A stretch of 64,000 bases of DNA from Vibrio tapetis subsp. tapetis (GTDB taxonomy: Bacteria; Pseudomonadota; Gammaproteobacteria; Enterobacterales; Vibrionaceae), in assembly GCF_900233005.1 (NCBI RefSeq), contig NZ_LT960612.1, positions 1,302,001 to 1,366,000 on the forward strand. The letters run 5' to 3'. How positions within the stretch are numbered: the stretch's first letter is position 1; each line of letters begins with the position of its first letter. The position numbers and the translations under genes were made by a program. The notes under the pieces are model-generated. The model worked only from the letters and a program-made list of their open reading frames with translations, had not been told where the DNA came from and made no database searches. Positions 45,514 through 54,721 of this stretch are shown here, one piece after another.

Positions 45514-45738
45514 ATGGAAAGTACGCACTGCGACACATGCAACCAACAGAGAGAACACACAGAAAGCATGGTGAGAAAACCGTCGAAGTATGACAACAAC
45601 AAAACCCTATTTGGTCGGCTAATGCTGTTTGTACATGAATTCATTAACGGCGGAAATTACCATAATATGGACCGTTATTTAACCTGTAAGGTCTGCAAGA
45701 CTCGAACCTTACATAATGTTGGAAATGAATTCGAATAA
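45514..45738 (+). CDS. Small zinc-ribbon-like protein
   Basis: A 74-residue protein with two CxxC pairs, CDTC near the start and CKVC near the end, separated by a basic and aromatic stretch; together they probably bind one zinc ion. I start it at 45514 because AAGGA lies 5 bases upstream; in-frame ATGs at 45499 and 45508 are possible. The role is unknown. Confidence 0.65.
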   Translation: MESTHCDTCNQQREHTESMVRKPSKYDNNKTLFGRLMLFVHEFINGGNYHNMDRYLTCKVCKTRTLHNVGNEFE

Positions 45739-45979
45739 TCTTCGTTACCTTGCTGTCAATTCACGTTCAGGTTGAATTGGCTTCTCCCTTGATTGAATGA
45801 ATCGCCCGTTTAGCTTATTGGGTCGCACCCTTTACATCCTATCTCTTTTTAGCTCCCAAATTTACATATTATCCTTTGAAATTCCGTTTATTTTCGCCTA
45901 TCAAAGTAATTAAACTTATAAAATTTACAGCGAACTATGATCCGTAGCTGCGTATGAAACGTATGGAGATAGGTGTTTG

Positions 45980-46573
45980 ATGAATAGAAATAAATTACTC
46001 TGGCAAGACTACTATCAACAAACCCAAAACAAGCCACATCATGTGAGAACCCAGTTGGCCGCCGAACTTAATAAGTCGGGGCTAAATAAGGCGATTGATT
46101 GCGGTTGCGGGACAGGCAACGACGTTCGATACCTGAGCCAATTGGGTTATCAAGTTAGTGGCTTTGACGTAAATGAAGATTCAGTGGCACTTTGTCGGAA
46201 GCGATTTGCTGGCGATGATTCAGTGCATATCGCTCACAGTAATTTTGAACAGTTCGAATACAGTCGGTGTGGCGTTGTTATCGCCCATTCTAGTTTGTAC
46301 TTTTCAGACCCACTTTATTTTGTACAAACGTGGCAGAAAATCAGCCAGAGCTTGCAATCTAGGGGGGTATTCTCTGGTGACTTTTTAGGTATAGATGATA
46401 GCTGGGTATTGGAAGGGAACCACCAAACTAACCCGATATCCAGGCTACAAATAGAAGACTTATTCAGTGATTTTCAAATTATTCAGTTTGATGAAAGAAA
46501 TGAATTAGGCAAAACGGCGTTAGGGCGAGAGAAACATTGGCACACCTATTCCGTCGTCGCTGTTAAGAACTAA
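45980..46573 (+). CDS. SAM-dependent methyltransferase (class I)
   Basis: A 197-residue methyltransferase. The SAM-binding motif I is AIDCGCGTGNDVRYL near residues 39-53, motif II GYQVSGFDVNEDSVALC, and the post-motif segment VIAHSSLYFSDP. It resembles the tellurite-resistance TehB-like and related small methyltransferases but the acceptor is unknown. The ATG at 45980 is preferred over the TTG three bases upstream. Confidence 0.83.
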   Translation: MNRNKLLWQDYYQQTQNKPHHVRTQLAAELNKSGLNKAIDCGCGTGNDVRYLSQLGYQVSGFDVNEDSVALCRKRFAGDDSVHIAHSNFEQFEYSRCGVVIAHSSLYFSDPLYFVQTWQKISQSLQSRGVFSGDFLGIDDSWVLEGNHQTNPISRLQIEDLFSDFQIIQFDERNELGKTALGREKHWHTYSVVAVKN

Positions 46574-46605
46574 AAAATCAGAACTAAGAACTAGGAGCAA
46601 CGAGT

Positions 46606-46983
46606 ATGGACGCAAAGCAAGTCGTATTGGCCTTTTGGCATGATATGCAAAGCAATGATTTTGCCAAAGCGAGCCAATGGTTAAGTGAAGACTTCGAAGG
46701 CATTTGGCCTCAGTCGAATGAACAAATATGTGGTAGAGATAATTTTGTTGCCATTAATCAACAGTATCCCGCAACAGGTCGTTGGAAATTTACCATCAAC
46801 AGCGCGGTATGTGAAAAAGCGCAAGTGGTAACGGACGTATCCATTACGGATGGCAAGCAAACCGCACGGGCGATTACATTCCATACCGTTTCTGCTGGGC
46901 GGATTTGTAAGCAGGTCGAGTTTTGGCCCGATGACTACGACGCACCTGAATGGCGGGCGCAGTGGGTTAACACCCTAAGCTAA
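46606..46983 (+). CDS. SnoaL-like (NTF2-fold) protein
   Basis: A 125-residue protein with the NTF2/SnoaL pattern: an initial helix VVLAFWHDMQSNDFAKASQWLSEDFEGIWPQ, GRDNFVAINQQYP, then beta strands ending in RICKQVEFWPDDYDAPEWRAQW. Such proteins may be small isomerases or binding domains; no function can be named. It follows the methyltransferase by 32 bases and has a ribosome site AGGAGC. Confidence 0.78.
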   Translation: MDAKQVVLAFWHDMQSNDFAKASQWLSEDFEGIWPQSNEQICGRDNFVAINQQYPATGRWKFTINSAVCEKAQVVTDVSITDGKQTARAITFHTVSAGRICKQVEFWPDDYDAPEWRAQWVNTLS

Positions 46984-47037
46984 TGCCATAAAAGCTAATA
47001 CCGCAAAAGCTAAGTCCATAATAGTTGGAGAACCAAG

Positions 47038-47559
47038 ATGAAAAAATCCATTGTGATCGCGTTAAGTCTATTGCTAGGAGGCTGTTTAGGTATGCCTCAG
47101 GATGTGAAGCCAGTTAACAACTTTGAGCTTAACCAATATTTAGGCACATGGTATGAAATTGCTAGGCTTGACCACTCTTTCGAAAGAGGGCTGAGCAACG
47201 TGACCGCTGAGTATAGGTTGAAAGATGACGGTGGCGTGACGGTTATCAACCGTGGCTATTCCAAAGAAGAAGGAGAATGGCAACAAGCCGAGGGCAAAGC
47301 ATATTTTGTTGAACAAACCGATATCGGCTACCTCAAAGTGTCGTTCTTTGGTCCGTTTTACGGCTCGTATGTGGTGTTTGAATTAGACGAAGAACAATAT
47401 CAATACGCGTTTGTCGCCGGCCCAAATACTGATTACTTATGGTTACTGTCTCGGACGTCTGAAGTAGACCCGGATCTTGTTGCTAAATTTATGTCGATGG
47501 CGAAGCAACGAGGTTTTGATACTGATCAGGTCATATTGGTCGATCAGGGCGGTAATTAA
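47038..47559 (+). CDS. blc: Bacterial lipocalin, outer-membrane lipoprotein Blc
   Basis: A 173-residue lipoprotein. The signal peptide ends in the lipobox LLGGC, so Cys16 carries the lipid. The lipocalin hallmark is NQYLGTWYEIARLDHSFERGL, followed by VTAEYRLKDDGGVTVINRGY and GPNTDYLWLLSRTSEVD, all as in Blc/VlpA. It would bind lysophospholipids or fatty acids at the outer membrane and is usually made under envelope stress or starvation. The next gene follows after 15 bases. Confidence 0.92.
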   Translation: MKKSIVIALSLLLGGCLGMPQDVKPVNNFELNQYLGTWYEIARLDHSFERGLSNVTAEYRLKDDGGVTVINRGYSKEEGEWQQAEGKAYFVEQTDIGYLKVSFFGPFYGSYVVFELDEEQYQYAFVAGPNTDYLWLLSRTSEVDPDLVAKFMSMAKQRGFDTDQVILVDQGGN

Positions 47560-47574
47560 ACAACAAGGAGAAGT

Positions 47575-48369
47575 ATGGAATTATTACAAGGCGGACGAGA
47601 AGATGGGATTTTCAAACAAGGTGATCACGTTATCCGACCTAGTCAGCCATGGACACCAGCGGTCCACGATTTACTTACCTACCTCGAAGGCAACGGCTTT
47701 ACACATGGCCCTAAGCCAATAGCGCTTAACGACAATCAAGAAACGGTTTCATTTGTAGCGGGCGACACTTATAACTATCCGCTTATTGGTGCGATTGCAA
47801 CGAAAACGGCGCTGCAGTCGGCCGCAAAGATGTTAAAGCACTATCATGATGTAACAGAGCACTACTTAACGAAGCTAAACACGCAAAATATCAAGGTCAC
47901 CGATATAAAATGGATGCACACACCTAAAGCGCCATTTGAAGTGATATGTCATGGTGATTTTACCCCATACAATGTGGCCCTTCACGGAGACGAAGTCACA
48001 GGGGTCTTCGATTTTGATACCGCGCACCCAGCACCAAAACGGTGGGATCTTGCGTATTCTGTTTATTGTTGGGCTCCATTTAAGACCCACGTTCACGACA
48101 AAATGGGCGACTTAGCTCAGCAAATTCAAAGAGCAAGATGGTTCATGGACGCTTACCAAGCGGATACTCAACATCGCAAGTTGTTAGTGGAGTCAATGAT
48201 TGAAAGACTCGAAGCATTAGTGGCTTACATGAAAACTGAAGCGAAAAATGGGCATGCCGCATTTGCACAGAATATTGCAGACGGCCATCATTTGGCCTAC
48301 TTGGCAGACATCCGTTACCTTCAAGCGAACAGCAACGAGATTACATCAGGCCTAATGTCTGACGACTAG
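47575..48369 (+). CDS. Aminoglycoside phosphotransferase-like kinase (APH fold)
   Basis: A 264-residue protein-kinase-like enzyme. The catalytic loop is VICHGDFTPYNVALHG and the metal-binding loop GVFDFDTAHP. The N-terminal lobe is short. Similar proteins phosphorylate small molecules such as choline, homoserine or antibiotics; resistance should not be inferred. It follows blc with an AAGGAG ribosome site and is probably co-transcribed with it. Confidence 0.83.
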   Translation: MELLQGGREDGIFKQGDHVIRPSQPWTPAVHDLLTYLEGNGFTHGPKPIALNDNQETVSFVAGDTYNYPLIGAIATKTALQSAAKMLKHYHDVTEHYLTKLNTQNIKVTDIKWMHTPKAPFEVICHGDFTPYNVALHGDEVTGVFDFDTAHPAPKRWDLAYSVYCWAPFKTHVHDKMGDLAQQIQRARWFMDAYQADTQHRKLLVESMIERLEALVAYMKTEAKNGHAAFAQNIADGHHLAYLADIRYLQANSNEITSGLMSDD

Positions 48370-48461
48370 GTTAAGTTAACCTTGAATCGCGTCTATGCGA
48401 TTCAATTGATGGGGGATTTCGAGTATCATCGCCGTCTCCCTTGTTTATTAAGTTTGATGAT

Positions 48462-49358
48462 ATGTCTTTTCCTGCTTTTAATGCCATTCCCGTTGGTGTT
48501 AGATACATGCTTCTGTCGGCGTTCGCTTTTTCCTTAATGACCAGTTTTGTAAAGTTGGTTAGCGTTGATGGCATCCCAGTGTTTGAGATTGTCGCGGCGA
48601 GAGCGTTAGTTTCACTGGTGATCAGTTATTTAGACGTAAAGCGTAAAAGATTATCAGTGTGGGGCAACAATAAAAAATTGCTCATTGCCCGAGGAGCTGT
48701 CGGTTCGCTGGCGCTGATTTGTGTTTATTATGCGGTTGCCACATTGCCATTAGCTGAAGCAACCATTCTTCAATATCTACACCCAGTATTTACCGCGCTG
48801 TTGGCTTTGGTCTTTTTAAAAGAGCGAATTCAGGCATCAACCATGGCCTGTATTGTTTTATGCATCAGTGGCCTGGCTTTGATCGTAAGCCCAGAATTTA
48901 GTGCCGGTGCTTCTTCGGAATTACCGTTATTTAGCGTTGGCGTTGCGTTGTTAGGGGCGTTCGGTAGTGCTGTCGCGTATGTACTGGTAAAGCGTTTGGC
49001 AAATACAGAAGACAGCTCGGTCATCATCTTTTACTTCCCACTCATTGCCTTACCGTTATCGGTTGTCTTGTTAGGTAATGACTTTGTTATGCCAACAATG
49101 GAAGGGGTGGTGCTATTGATCTTGATTGGTGTCTTTACCCAAATAGGGCAAGTCGGCTTAACGAAAGCGATGAAAACCGAAGTGGCGAGTAAGGCAACGG
49201 CGTATTCTTATGTGCAAGTTGTGTTCTCTATTTTCTTCGGTTGGCTGTTCTTTAGTGAACTGCCCGCAACGTGGACCTGGGCTGGTGGCGGTTTGATCAT
49301 TCTCGGTGCTTTAATTAACGTGATGGGCAGCCGAAAAGGCGCGGCGAAATCGTCATAA
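48462..49358 (+). CDS. EamA/DMT-family membrane transporter
   Basis: A 298-residue drug/metabolite transporter with ten hydrophobic helices in two EamA repeats. The first repeat shows ARALVSLVISYLDVKRKRLS and PLAEATILQYLHPVFTALLALVFLKERI; the second ends FSIFFGWLFFSELPATWTWAGGGLIILGALINVMG. The ATG at 48462 is preferred to the TTG at 48441. Substrate unknown (exporters of amino acids or metabolites are common). Ends before a perfect terminator. Confidence 0.88.
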   Translation: MSFPAFNAIPVGVRYMLLSAFAFSLMTSFVKLVSVDGIPVFEIVAARALVSLVISYLDVKRKRLSVWGNNKKLLIARGAVGSLALICVYYAVATLPLAEATILQYLHPVFTALLALVFLKERIQASTMACIVLCISGLALIVSPEFSAGASSELPLFSVGVALLGAFGSAVAYVLVKRLANTEDSSVIIFYFPLIALPLSVVLLGNDFVMPTMEGVVLLILIGVFTQIGQVGLTKAMKTEVASKATAYSYVQVVFSIFFGWLFFSELPATWTWAGGGLIILGALINVMGSRKGAAKSS

Positions 49359-49412
49359 CTTATCGGTGCAATGAGCGAGGTTCGCCCACGCTATAGCCAG
49401 CATTGGATTTAT

Positions 49413-49440
49413 AATAAGCACCGCATTTGCGGTGCTTATT
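49413..49440 (+). terminator. Hairpin terminator after the EamA gene
   Basis: AATAAGCACCGC (49413-49424) and GCGGTGCTTATT (49429-49440) form a perfect 12-bp stem with ATTT loop, then GCTATTTTATT. Confidence 0.75.
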
Positions 49441-49521
49441 GCTATTTTATTGTCTTACACTTCACTTATCTTTCTGATTCACATAGTCTTATACTTCTTT
49501 TTGTTAACTTGAGGGATAAGC

Positions 49522-50118
49522 ATGAGTCAGACCATATCCGATTTTGACGTTCAAATTCCAATCAATAAAGCGCTGTTCGAGTTTCAAACTCAAGTAAAGG
49601 AAAAGTTGTACGACTTTAATCATGCGCGCCCATCTGCGTTGGAATATCGTAACCAGCTATTAGGCGAAATTTTAGGTTCGGTAAATCAAGTGCACATCGT
49701 TCCACCCTTCTATTGCGACATGGGTAAAAACATTCATTTTAAACAGGGTGGCTTTCTTAATACGGGGGTGAAAATTCTCGACCTTGCTTGCGTCACTATC
49801 GGTGAATACGTGCAGATAGGCCCAGATGTTGTTATTTCGACGGCAGGCCATCCGCTCGATCTCGCGGAGCGTGTTAGGCCCGTGGCAACCGGCAACCCCA
49901 TCGTCATTGGCGATAACGTTTGGATAGGTGCGAAAGCGGTTATTTTAGATGGCGTAACCATTGGTGATAGAAGCGTTATTGGAGCGGGAAGTGTCGTGAC
50001 AAAAGATATCCCATCTGATGTTGTGGCGGTGGGTAATCCGTGTCGCGTGATCAAGCAAATAGTCCACAGCGAAATGCCATCCGATGAAGAAATTGAAGCC
50101 ATGTGGGAAGGGCTCTAG
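49522..50118 (+). CDS. Sugar O-acetyltransferase, Maa/LacA type
   Basis: A 198-residue left-handed beta-helix acetyltransferase. The N-terminal mini-domain RPSALEYRNQLLGEILG matches the Mac domain. Hexapeptide repeats include VTIGEYVQIGPDVVIST and GDNVWIGAKAVILDGVTIGDRSVIGAGSVVTKDIPS; the substrate loop AGHPLDLAERV carries the catalytic histidine. It would transfer acetyl groups from acetyl-CoA to maltose or galactosides. Stand-alone upstream, followed by two GNAT genes. Confidence 0.88.
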   Translation: MSQTISDFDVQIPINKALFEFQTQVKEKLYDFNHARPSALEYRNQLLGEILGSVNQVHIVPPFYCDMGKNIHFKQGGFLNTGVKILDLACVTIGEYVQIGPDVVISTAGHPLDLAERVRPVATGNPIVIGDNVWIGAKAVILDGVTIGDRSVIGAGSVVTKDIPSDVVAVGNPCRVIKQIVHSEMPSDEEIEAMWEGL

Positions 50119-50154
50119 CTTCTACAAAATGCCAAAAACAGACAAGGAAATGTC

Positions 50155-50670
50155 GTGAATATTATTGAATTACCCTCACTTGATGGGTATCAGCCGTTAT
50201 TAGAAACCTTGCTGGTCGATTGCGTTTCAAATGGTGCATCCGTGGGTTTTCTTACGCCTATTGACCGAAAAGAAATCACCGCATACTGGCAAGGCGTAAA
50301 TGACGATGTGACCCGTGATAATCGAAAGATATGGCTGGCCGTTGAAGATGGCGAACCACTTGGAGTGGTGCAGCTTTCGTTATGCAGTAAACGCAACGGC
50401 CAACACCGAGGCGAAGTTGAAAAGCTGATGGTGAAAACCAGCGCCCGTGGCCAAGGCATCAGTAAAATGTTAATGCAGACGCTAGAGCAACGCAGTGTAG
50501 AACTGGGGCTTTCATTGTTGGTGCTAGATACGCGCAAAGGAGACGTCGCTTCGAACCTCTACCGTAAGCTAGGCTACATCGAGTCCGGAGAAATCCCGCA
50601 GTTTGCTTTAAGCTCAAATGGTGACTTAGACGCCACGGTAATATTCTACAAATTGATAGGTGAATCTTAA
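50155..50670 (+). CDS. GNAT acetyltransferase
   Basis: A 171-residue acetyltransferase starting at GTG 50155, 5 bases after an AAGGAAA ribosome site. The coenzyme loop is KLMVKTSARGQGISKMLMQTLEQ, and the last motif is VASNLYRKLGYIESGEIPQF. Its stop shares one base with the start of the next gene, so the two are coupled. Substrate unknown. Confidence 0.85.
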   Translation: MNIIELPSLDGYQPLLETLLVDCVSNGASVGFLTPIDRKEITAYWQGVNDDVTRDNRKIWLAVEDGEPLGVVQLSLCSKRNGQHRGEVEKLMVKTSARGQGISKMLMQTLEQRSVELGLSLLVLDTRKGDVASNLYRKLGYIESGEIPQFALSSNGDLDATVIFYKLIGES

Positions 50671-51245
50671 TGAAAGTGCCATTGGAAAAAGTGCCATTGG
50701 AAACAGAGCGACTCATACTTCGTCAGTGGAAAGAAGAAGATAAGCCCGGTTACGCGGCGTTGAACGCAGACTCACAAGTCATGAGGTATTTTCCAGCATT
50801 GCTTAGCCAGGCAGAAAGCGACGCTCAGGTGGATTTCATCCATTCATTGATAGAAGCCAACGGGTTTGGTTTTTGGGCGGTAGAGCTTAAATCTAGCGGA
50901 GAGTTTATCGGCTTTGTTGGCTTACATAAGCAATTGGCACCGGAGATCCCCAACACGCCAATGATTGAAATTGGTTGGCGGTTGTCTTCTGAGTATTGGG
51001 GCAAAGGCTATGCGCCTGAAGCGGCAGAAAAAGCCTTAGCGTTCGCATTTGATGAACTCAACCTTGAGCAAGTGTACGCATTTACGGCGTTGCCTAATCT
51101 GCCTTCACAACGGGTGATGAGCAAAATCGGGATGGTGAACATCGACCAAGATTTCGATAACCCTAAATTGCCAAAAGGGCACCAATTAGAACGGCATTGT
51201 TTGTTTGAGATAACGTCTAGTCACTGGCGTGTTCGTAATAAGTAG
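50670..51245 (+). CDS. GNAT acetyltransferase, RimJ/RimL type
   Basis: A 191-residue acetyltransferase of the Acetyltransf_3 group: TERLILRQWKEEDKPGYAALNADSQVMRYFP, IEIGWRLSSEYWGKGYAPEAAEKAL, then LPNLPSQRVMSKIGM. The first codons contain a perfect 15-base tandem duplication, giving the repeated pentapeptide KVPLE twice before TERL. Starts at the last base of the previous gene's stop. RimJ-like enzymes modify proteins or small amines; the target is unknown. Confidence 0.86.
   Translation: MKVPLEKVPLETERLILRQWKEEDKPGYAALNADSQVMRYFPALLSQAESDAQVDFIHSLIEANGFGFWAVELKSSGEFIGFVGLHKQLAPEIPNTPMIEIGWRLSSEYWGKGYAPEAAEKALAFAFDELNLEQVYAFTALPNLPSQRVMSKIGMVNIDQDFDNPKLPKGHQLERHCLFEITSSHWRVRNK
50673..50702 (+). 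repeat. 15-bp in-frame tandem duplication at a gene start
   Basis: AAAGTGCCATTGGAA is present twice in direct succession (50673-50687 and 50688-50702), adding five codons to the start of the RimJ-type acetyltransferase. It is similar in size to the 16-bp duplication at 53175-53206. Confidence 0.95.
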
Positions 51246-51291
51246 CAAGTCATAATTAACAAGTAGCGAATAATAAGCACAGAAAAGAAAG

Positions 51292-51311
51292 CGCCCACCT
51301 AATGGTGGGCG
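51292..51311 (-). terminator. Intrinsic terminator after malE
   Basis: CGCCCACC and GGTGGGCG pair around TAAT; on the minus strand the stem is followed by a T-rich stretch (CTTTCTTTTC). Confidence 0.75.
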
Positions 51312-51333
51312 TATCGGTAGAGGGGTAAGTTTG

Positions 51334-52515
51334 TTACTTTTTAATAATTTGCTTGGCCGCGGTATCTAGGGCTTCTTTACTGGTTTGTTTACCAAGCATG
51401 GCGTTTTCAATAGCCGCGCCTTCAGCGAACCAATAAGCCGTCATTTGAGGAATGTTAGGCATGATTTCCCCGTTTTCTGCGTTGATCATGGTTGAACGAA
51501 TGCGCTCATCACTTTCAATGATCTTCTGGAACGATTTTAGCGTGACAGCCCCTAGTGGTTTATCGTCGTTCATGATTTTTAAGTTTTCATCAAGGAACAA
51601 GTAATTCTCTAAGAACTCGACCGCAAGATCGCCATTCGGGCTGGCGGCATTGATCCCGGCACTTAAAATACCAACGAATGGGTTACCCGTGCCGCCGTTT
51701 AATGTGGGTAGAACCGCAACGCCATAATTAACACCTAACTTATCTAAGTTACCCCATGCCCACGGGCCATTGATGGTTAAGGCAACGTTACCTTTACTAA
51801 ATTCAGCTTCGGATACCGAGTAATCCATATCTGGGTTAACAATGTCGTTATTGACCAAATCAACTAGGAACTCTAGCCCTTTGACACCGGCATCATTGTT
51901 AACGCCAGTTACGCCTGCGTTAAAACCGCCAGCGACTTTTTCAAACGCGAAAGCGCCGCCTGATGAAATCATCGGCCATGTAAAGTACGCGTTCTTTACG
52001 TCCCACATGATGGCTTGCTTGCCTTGTTGTTGCATTTTTGTGTGCAGTGCGGCGAGTTCTTCCCAAGTTTTTGGTGGCGTATCGATGAGGTCTTTGTTGT
52101 AAATCAGAGAGGGGGTTTCAATGGCAACGGGGTAGCCCATCAATTTTCCGTTTACGGTGACGGCATCCCAGCTAAAATCCGCTAGTTTGTTTTTGAATTC
52201 TTTACTCGGGTTCACTTCTTGTAGCAAACCAGACTCTGCGTAACCACCAAATCTATCGTGCGCCCAAAACACGATGTCTGGGCCACTGCCGGTTGCCGCT
52301 GCTTGTTGAAAGCGAGACTCTAGAGATTCTGGGTGTTGAACTCTTACTTTAACACCCGTGTCTTCTTCAAATTGTTGGCCAATTTTAGCCAGACCTTCAT
52401 AGCTTTTATCGCCATTGATCCAAATGACAATTTCGCCTTCTTCCATAGCAAAAACAGGCGACACCATCAACGTAGCCAATGTACAGACTGATAAACTCTT
52501 TAGTATTTTTTTCAT
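51334..52515 (-). CDS. malE: Maltose/maltodextrin-binding protein, MalE paralogue
   Basis: A 393-residue periplasmic binding protein very close to MalE. The signal peptide ends SPVFA-MEE, and the mature part begins [32 protein letters not shown] as in MalE, with [21 protein letters not shown] and the C-terminal [15 protein letters not shown]. It should bind maltose and maltodextrins. No malF, malG or malK lies nearby, so it must pair with a transporter encoded elsewhere or act as a spare binding protein. It is downstream of an amylase gene on the same strand with a 316-base gap and its own terminator. Confidence 0.9.
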   Translation of the reverse strand: MKKILKSLSVCTLATLMVSPVFAMEEGEIVIWINGDKSYEGLAKIGQQFEEDTGVKVRVQHPESLESRFQQAAATGSGPDIVFWAHDRFGGYAESGLLQEVNPSKEFKNKLADFSWDAVTVNGKLMGYPVAIETPSLIYNKDLIDTPPKTWEELAALHTKMQQQGKQAIMWDVKNAYFTWPMISSGGAFAFEKVAGGFNAGVTGVNNDAGVKGLEFLVDLVNNDIVNPDMDYSVSEAEFSKGNVALTINGPWAWGNLDKLGVNYGVAVLPTLNGGTGNPFVGILSAGINAASPNGDLAVEFLENYLFLDENLKIMNDDKPLGAVTLKSFQKIIESDERIRSTMINAENGEIMPNIPQMTAYWFAEGAAIENAMLGKQTSKEALDTAAKQIIKK

Positions 52516-52831
52516 AATATTGTTCCATCAAAATCAGGTTTAAGCCTTAACTTGCCTCACGGTGTCGATGACGACTAAGGTAAGCCATTGTTGTTATGCT
52601 GGATATAATAACGAGCTCATCGTTACTTAGAAAATAGCCTGATCAGGCTGTGATATAGATAAAAGCTATTTCATTAAAGGTGACTAAGTGCTAACTCAAA
52701 GAATTGACGGCTCTTGGCGGCTATGTGTCTTGGGAATTTGTGAGGGCACGCTGAATAAACTTGAATAGGAGGAAATAGGATAGGTCACTTGCTGGTAAGT
52801 CGCAGCAAGTGACGATGACACAAGAAGGAAG
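52516..52831 (-). promoter_or_regulatory. Promoter region of malE
   Basis: A 316-base gap upstream of malE. It contains a perfect 14-base palindrome AGCCTGATCAGGCT (52636-52649) inside a looser inverted pair AAATAGC/GCTATTT (52632-52671), a GGAGGA core like a MalT half-box near 52768, and a perfect 11-bp hairpin at 52784-52813. MalT control is plausible but not shown. Confidence 0.4.
52784..52813 (-). terminator. Stem-loop after the amylase gene
   Basis: GTCACTTGCTG and CAGCAAGTGAC form a perfect 11-bp stem with 8-base loop, 18 bases past the amylase stop on the minus strand. The T run is absent, so it may stabilise mRNA or terminate only partly. Confidence 0.5.
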
Positions 52832-54614
52832 CTATTGTGTGAAGGCGTAGGAAGCCAGTGGCGGAAGGTTGAGTGAAACAACCCCAACGCCATGAGCAAC
52901 ATGAATGGTTATGGCCTTACCGCTTTCAATGCGCTCGTATAACGGATACTCACCGTCGGCTAAGCCCCATGCCGTGATAGTTTCTTCGGTAAGCTTGATG
53001 GTTACGTCCAGTGGTTCGTGCTCGTTGAAGTTTGCGGCCACGAGAACAAATTCGCCTGCATCATGACGCCCAAATACATAACCATGTCGGCCTAACGCTT
53101 CGGCGTTATTCGGGTAAATATCATCGAACTTCGCCGCAATAGCTGGGTGTGTTAAAGAGAACTGCAATAGCTTTTGATAAAACAACCGTATGATAAAACA
53201 ACCGTAGCGATTTTTCGGACTCGCTGAGTTGCCCACCATCAAATTTGCCTTCATTCATCCATCGCTGGTGGTGGGGGACGCCAATGTAATCAAAAATAGA
53301 CGTCCGAGAAGGCTGGCCAAAGCCTGCGTTTTCAGCACCGGGTTCACCGACCTCTTGGCCGAAATAAATCATGGTCGGGGAGCTACGCAGTAAGGTGCTG
53401 ATCAGCATGGCTGGTTTTGCTTTTATTGGGCATCCAGCAAACTGTGGCGACGCAATGCGCTGTTCATCATGATTGTCTAAGAACTGTAATAAGTGATGCT
53501 CAATATCGTCATACTGGTTGCGAACATCGCTGATCAAGGCCGTTGACGCGTGGCCTTGTATAATGGCCTTTAACCCATCGTATAAATCGACTTTGTCGTA
53601 CAGATAATCCATTTTTCCTAACTGGATATAGTCGCGATACAGGTGGGGCTGGTACACCTCCGCCATTAAAAAAGCATCTGGATTGATCACTTTAATACTG
53701 GAGTTCATGAAACTCCAAAATTCAACGGGCACCATTTCGGCCATGTCGTATCGAAAGCCATCGACGCCTTTATCCAACCAGAACAAGGCAATATCTCGGA
53801 ATTTATACCAGGAATTCGGGAGTTCATGTTGCTGCCAGAACAAAAGGTGTTCAGCATGAGACTTGTTGTGATACCCCTTAGGCAAAGACGGAAAATCGTT
53901 GCTGCCATCGGGTTTTACTCCGTAGTTGATCTTGGCGGTTTCATACCAGTCGTCAAAGTTAGGTTTTGCGGTTCGAGCACCGTTCCCCGTCCATTTAGCG
54001 GGAAACTCTAGGTATTTGTCTATGAGCGAAGTGAGTTGCTTATTACCTAACGGCTGAAACTGATCCGGGATATCTGGCGCTTCAAACTCTTGGTCAGGCA
54101 TGTAATAGAAGTTGTTGTGCTTGTGATATTCCACCGAAGTGGCATCTTGTGCGCCAAAATCGACCACACCAGCCGGGTTATTTAAGCCTTGATATTGCCT
54201 CGCTACGTGATTGGGCACGATGTCGATGATCACCTTGAGATCTTGATGGTGGTTTCGTTTGATGAGCGCTTCAAATTCTTCCATACGCTGGGTTGGGTCG
54301 TCGGCCAAATCCGGGTTGACTGAGTAATAGTCTTTAACTGCATAAGGCGAACCTGCCCGGCCTTTAACCACGACAGGGTGATCGCTGTGGGCACCCAGTT
54401 CGGAGTAGTCTCCAATTAGTGCATGATGGGGAACCCCGGTATACCAGATGTGCGTCATACCCAGATCTTTTATTTCTTTTAGTGCCAAGTCTGTGAAATG
54501 GCTGAATTTCCCGAGCCCATTTTGCTCTTTGGTGCCCCAAGGAATATTAGCCTGATGGGTGTTGCCGAACAAACGAGTAAATACTTGATAGATTGCGAAT
54601 TTGTTTTTATTCAT
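52832..54614 (-). pseudogene. Cytoplasmic alpha-amylase (GH13), frameshifted by a 16-bp duplication
   Basis: A GH13 enzyme without a signal peptide, starting MNKNKFAIYQVFTRLFGNTHQ at 54614. The barrel motifs are DLKVIIDIVPNHV, GVDGFRYDMAEMVP, FLMAEVYQPHL and LQFLDNHDEQR, so all catalytic residues are present. After SLRLFY the frame is lost because a 16-base segment is repeated in tandem (53175-53206); with one copy the text continues SLRLFYQKLLQFSLTHPAIAAKF and reads to 52832 through a C-terminal beta domain. As written the protein ends 11 codons before its true C-terminal domain of about 115 residues. It would act on cytoplasmic maltodextrins, in line with the MalE gene downstream. Confidence 0.88.
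53175..53206. repeat. 16-bp tandem duplication disrupting the amylase gene
   Basis: TGATAAAACAACCGTA occurs twice in direct succession (53175-53190, 53191-53206). Because 16 is not a multiple of three it shifts the frame of the minus-strand amylase. Removal of one copy restores the reading frame exactly. Confidence 0.97.
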
Positions 54615-54721
54615 GACTTCAATCTTATGTTGTTTCATATTCGATTTTAGGCTATCACTAGGGAATAAAAAGGAAATCATCCCTGAAACCGCGAGGGTGG
54701 GGCGTAGAGCAAGGAGAGCAG

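Noticed and set aside
44017..51245. Run of small single-function genes as an integron cassette array
   Set aside because: No repeated attC-like sequences separate them; several overlap or are translationally coupled, unlike cassettes.
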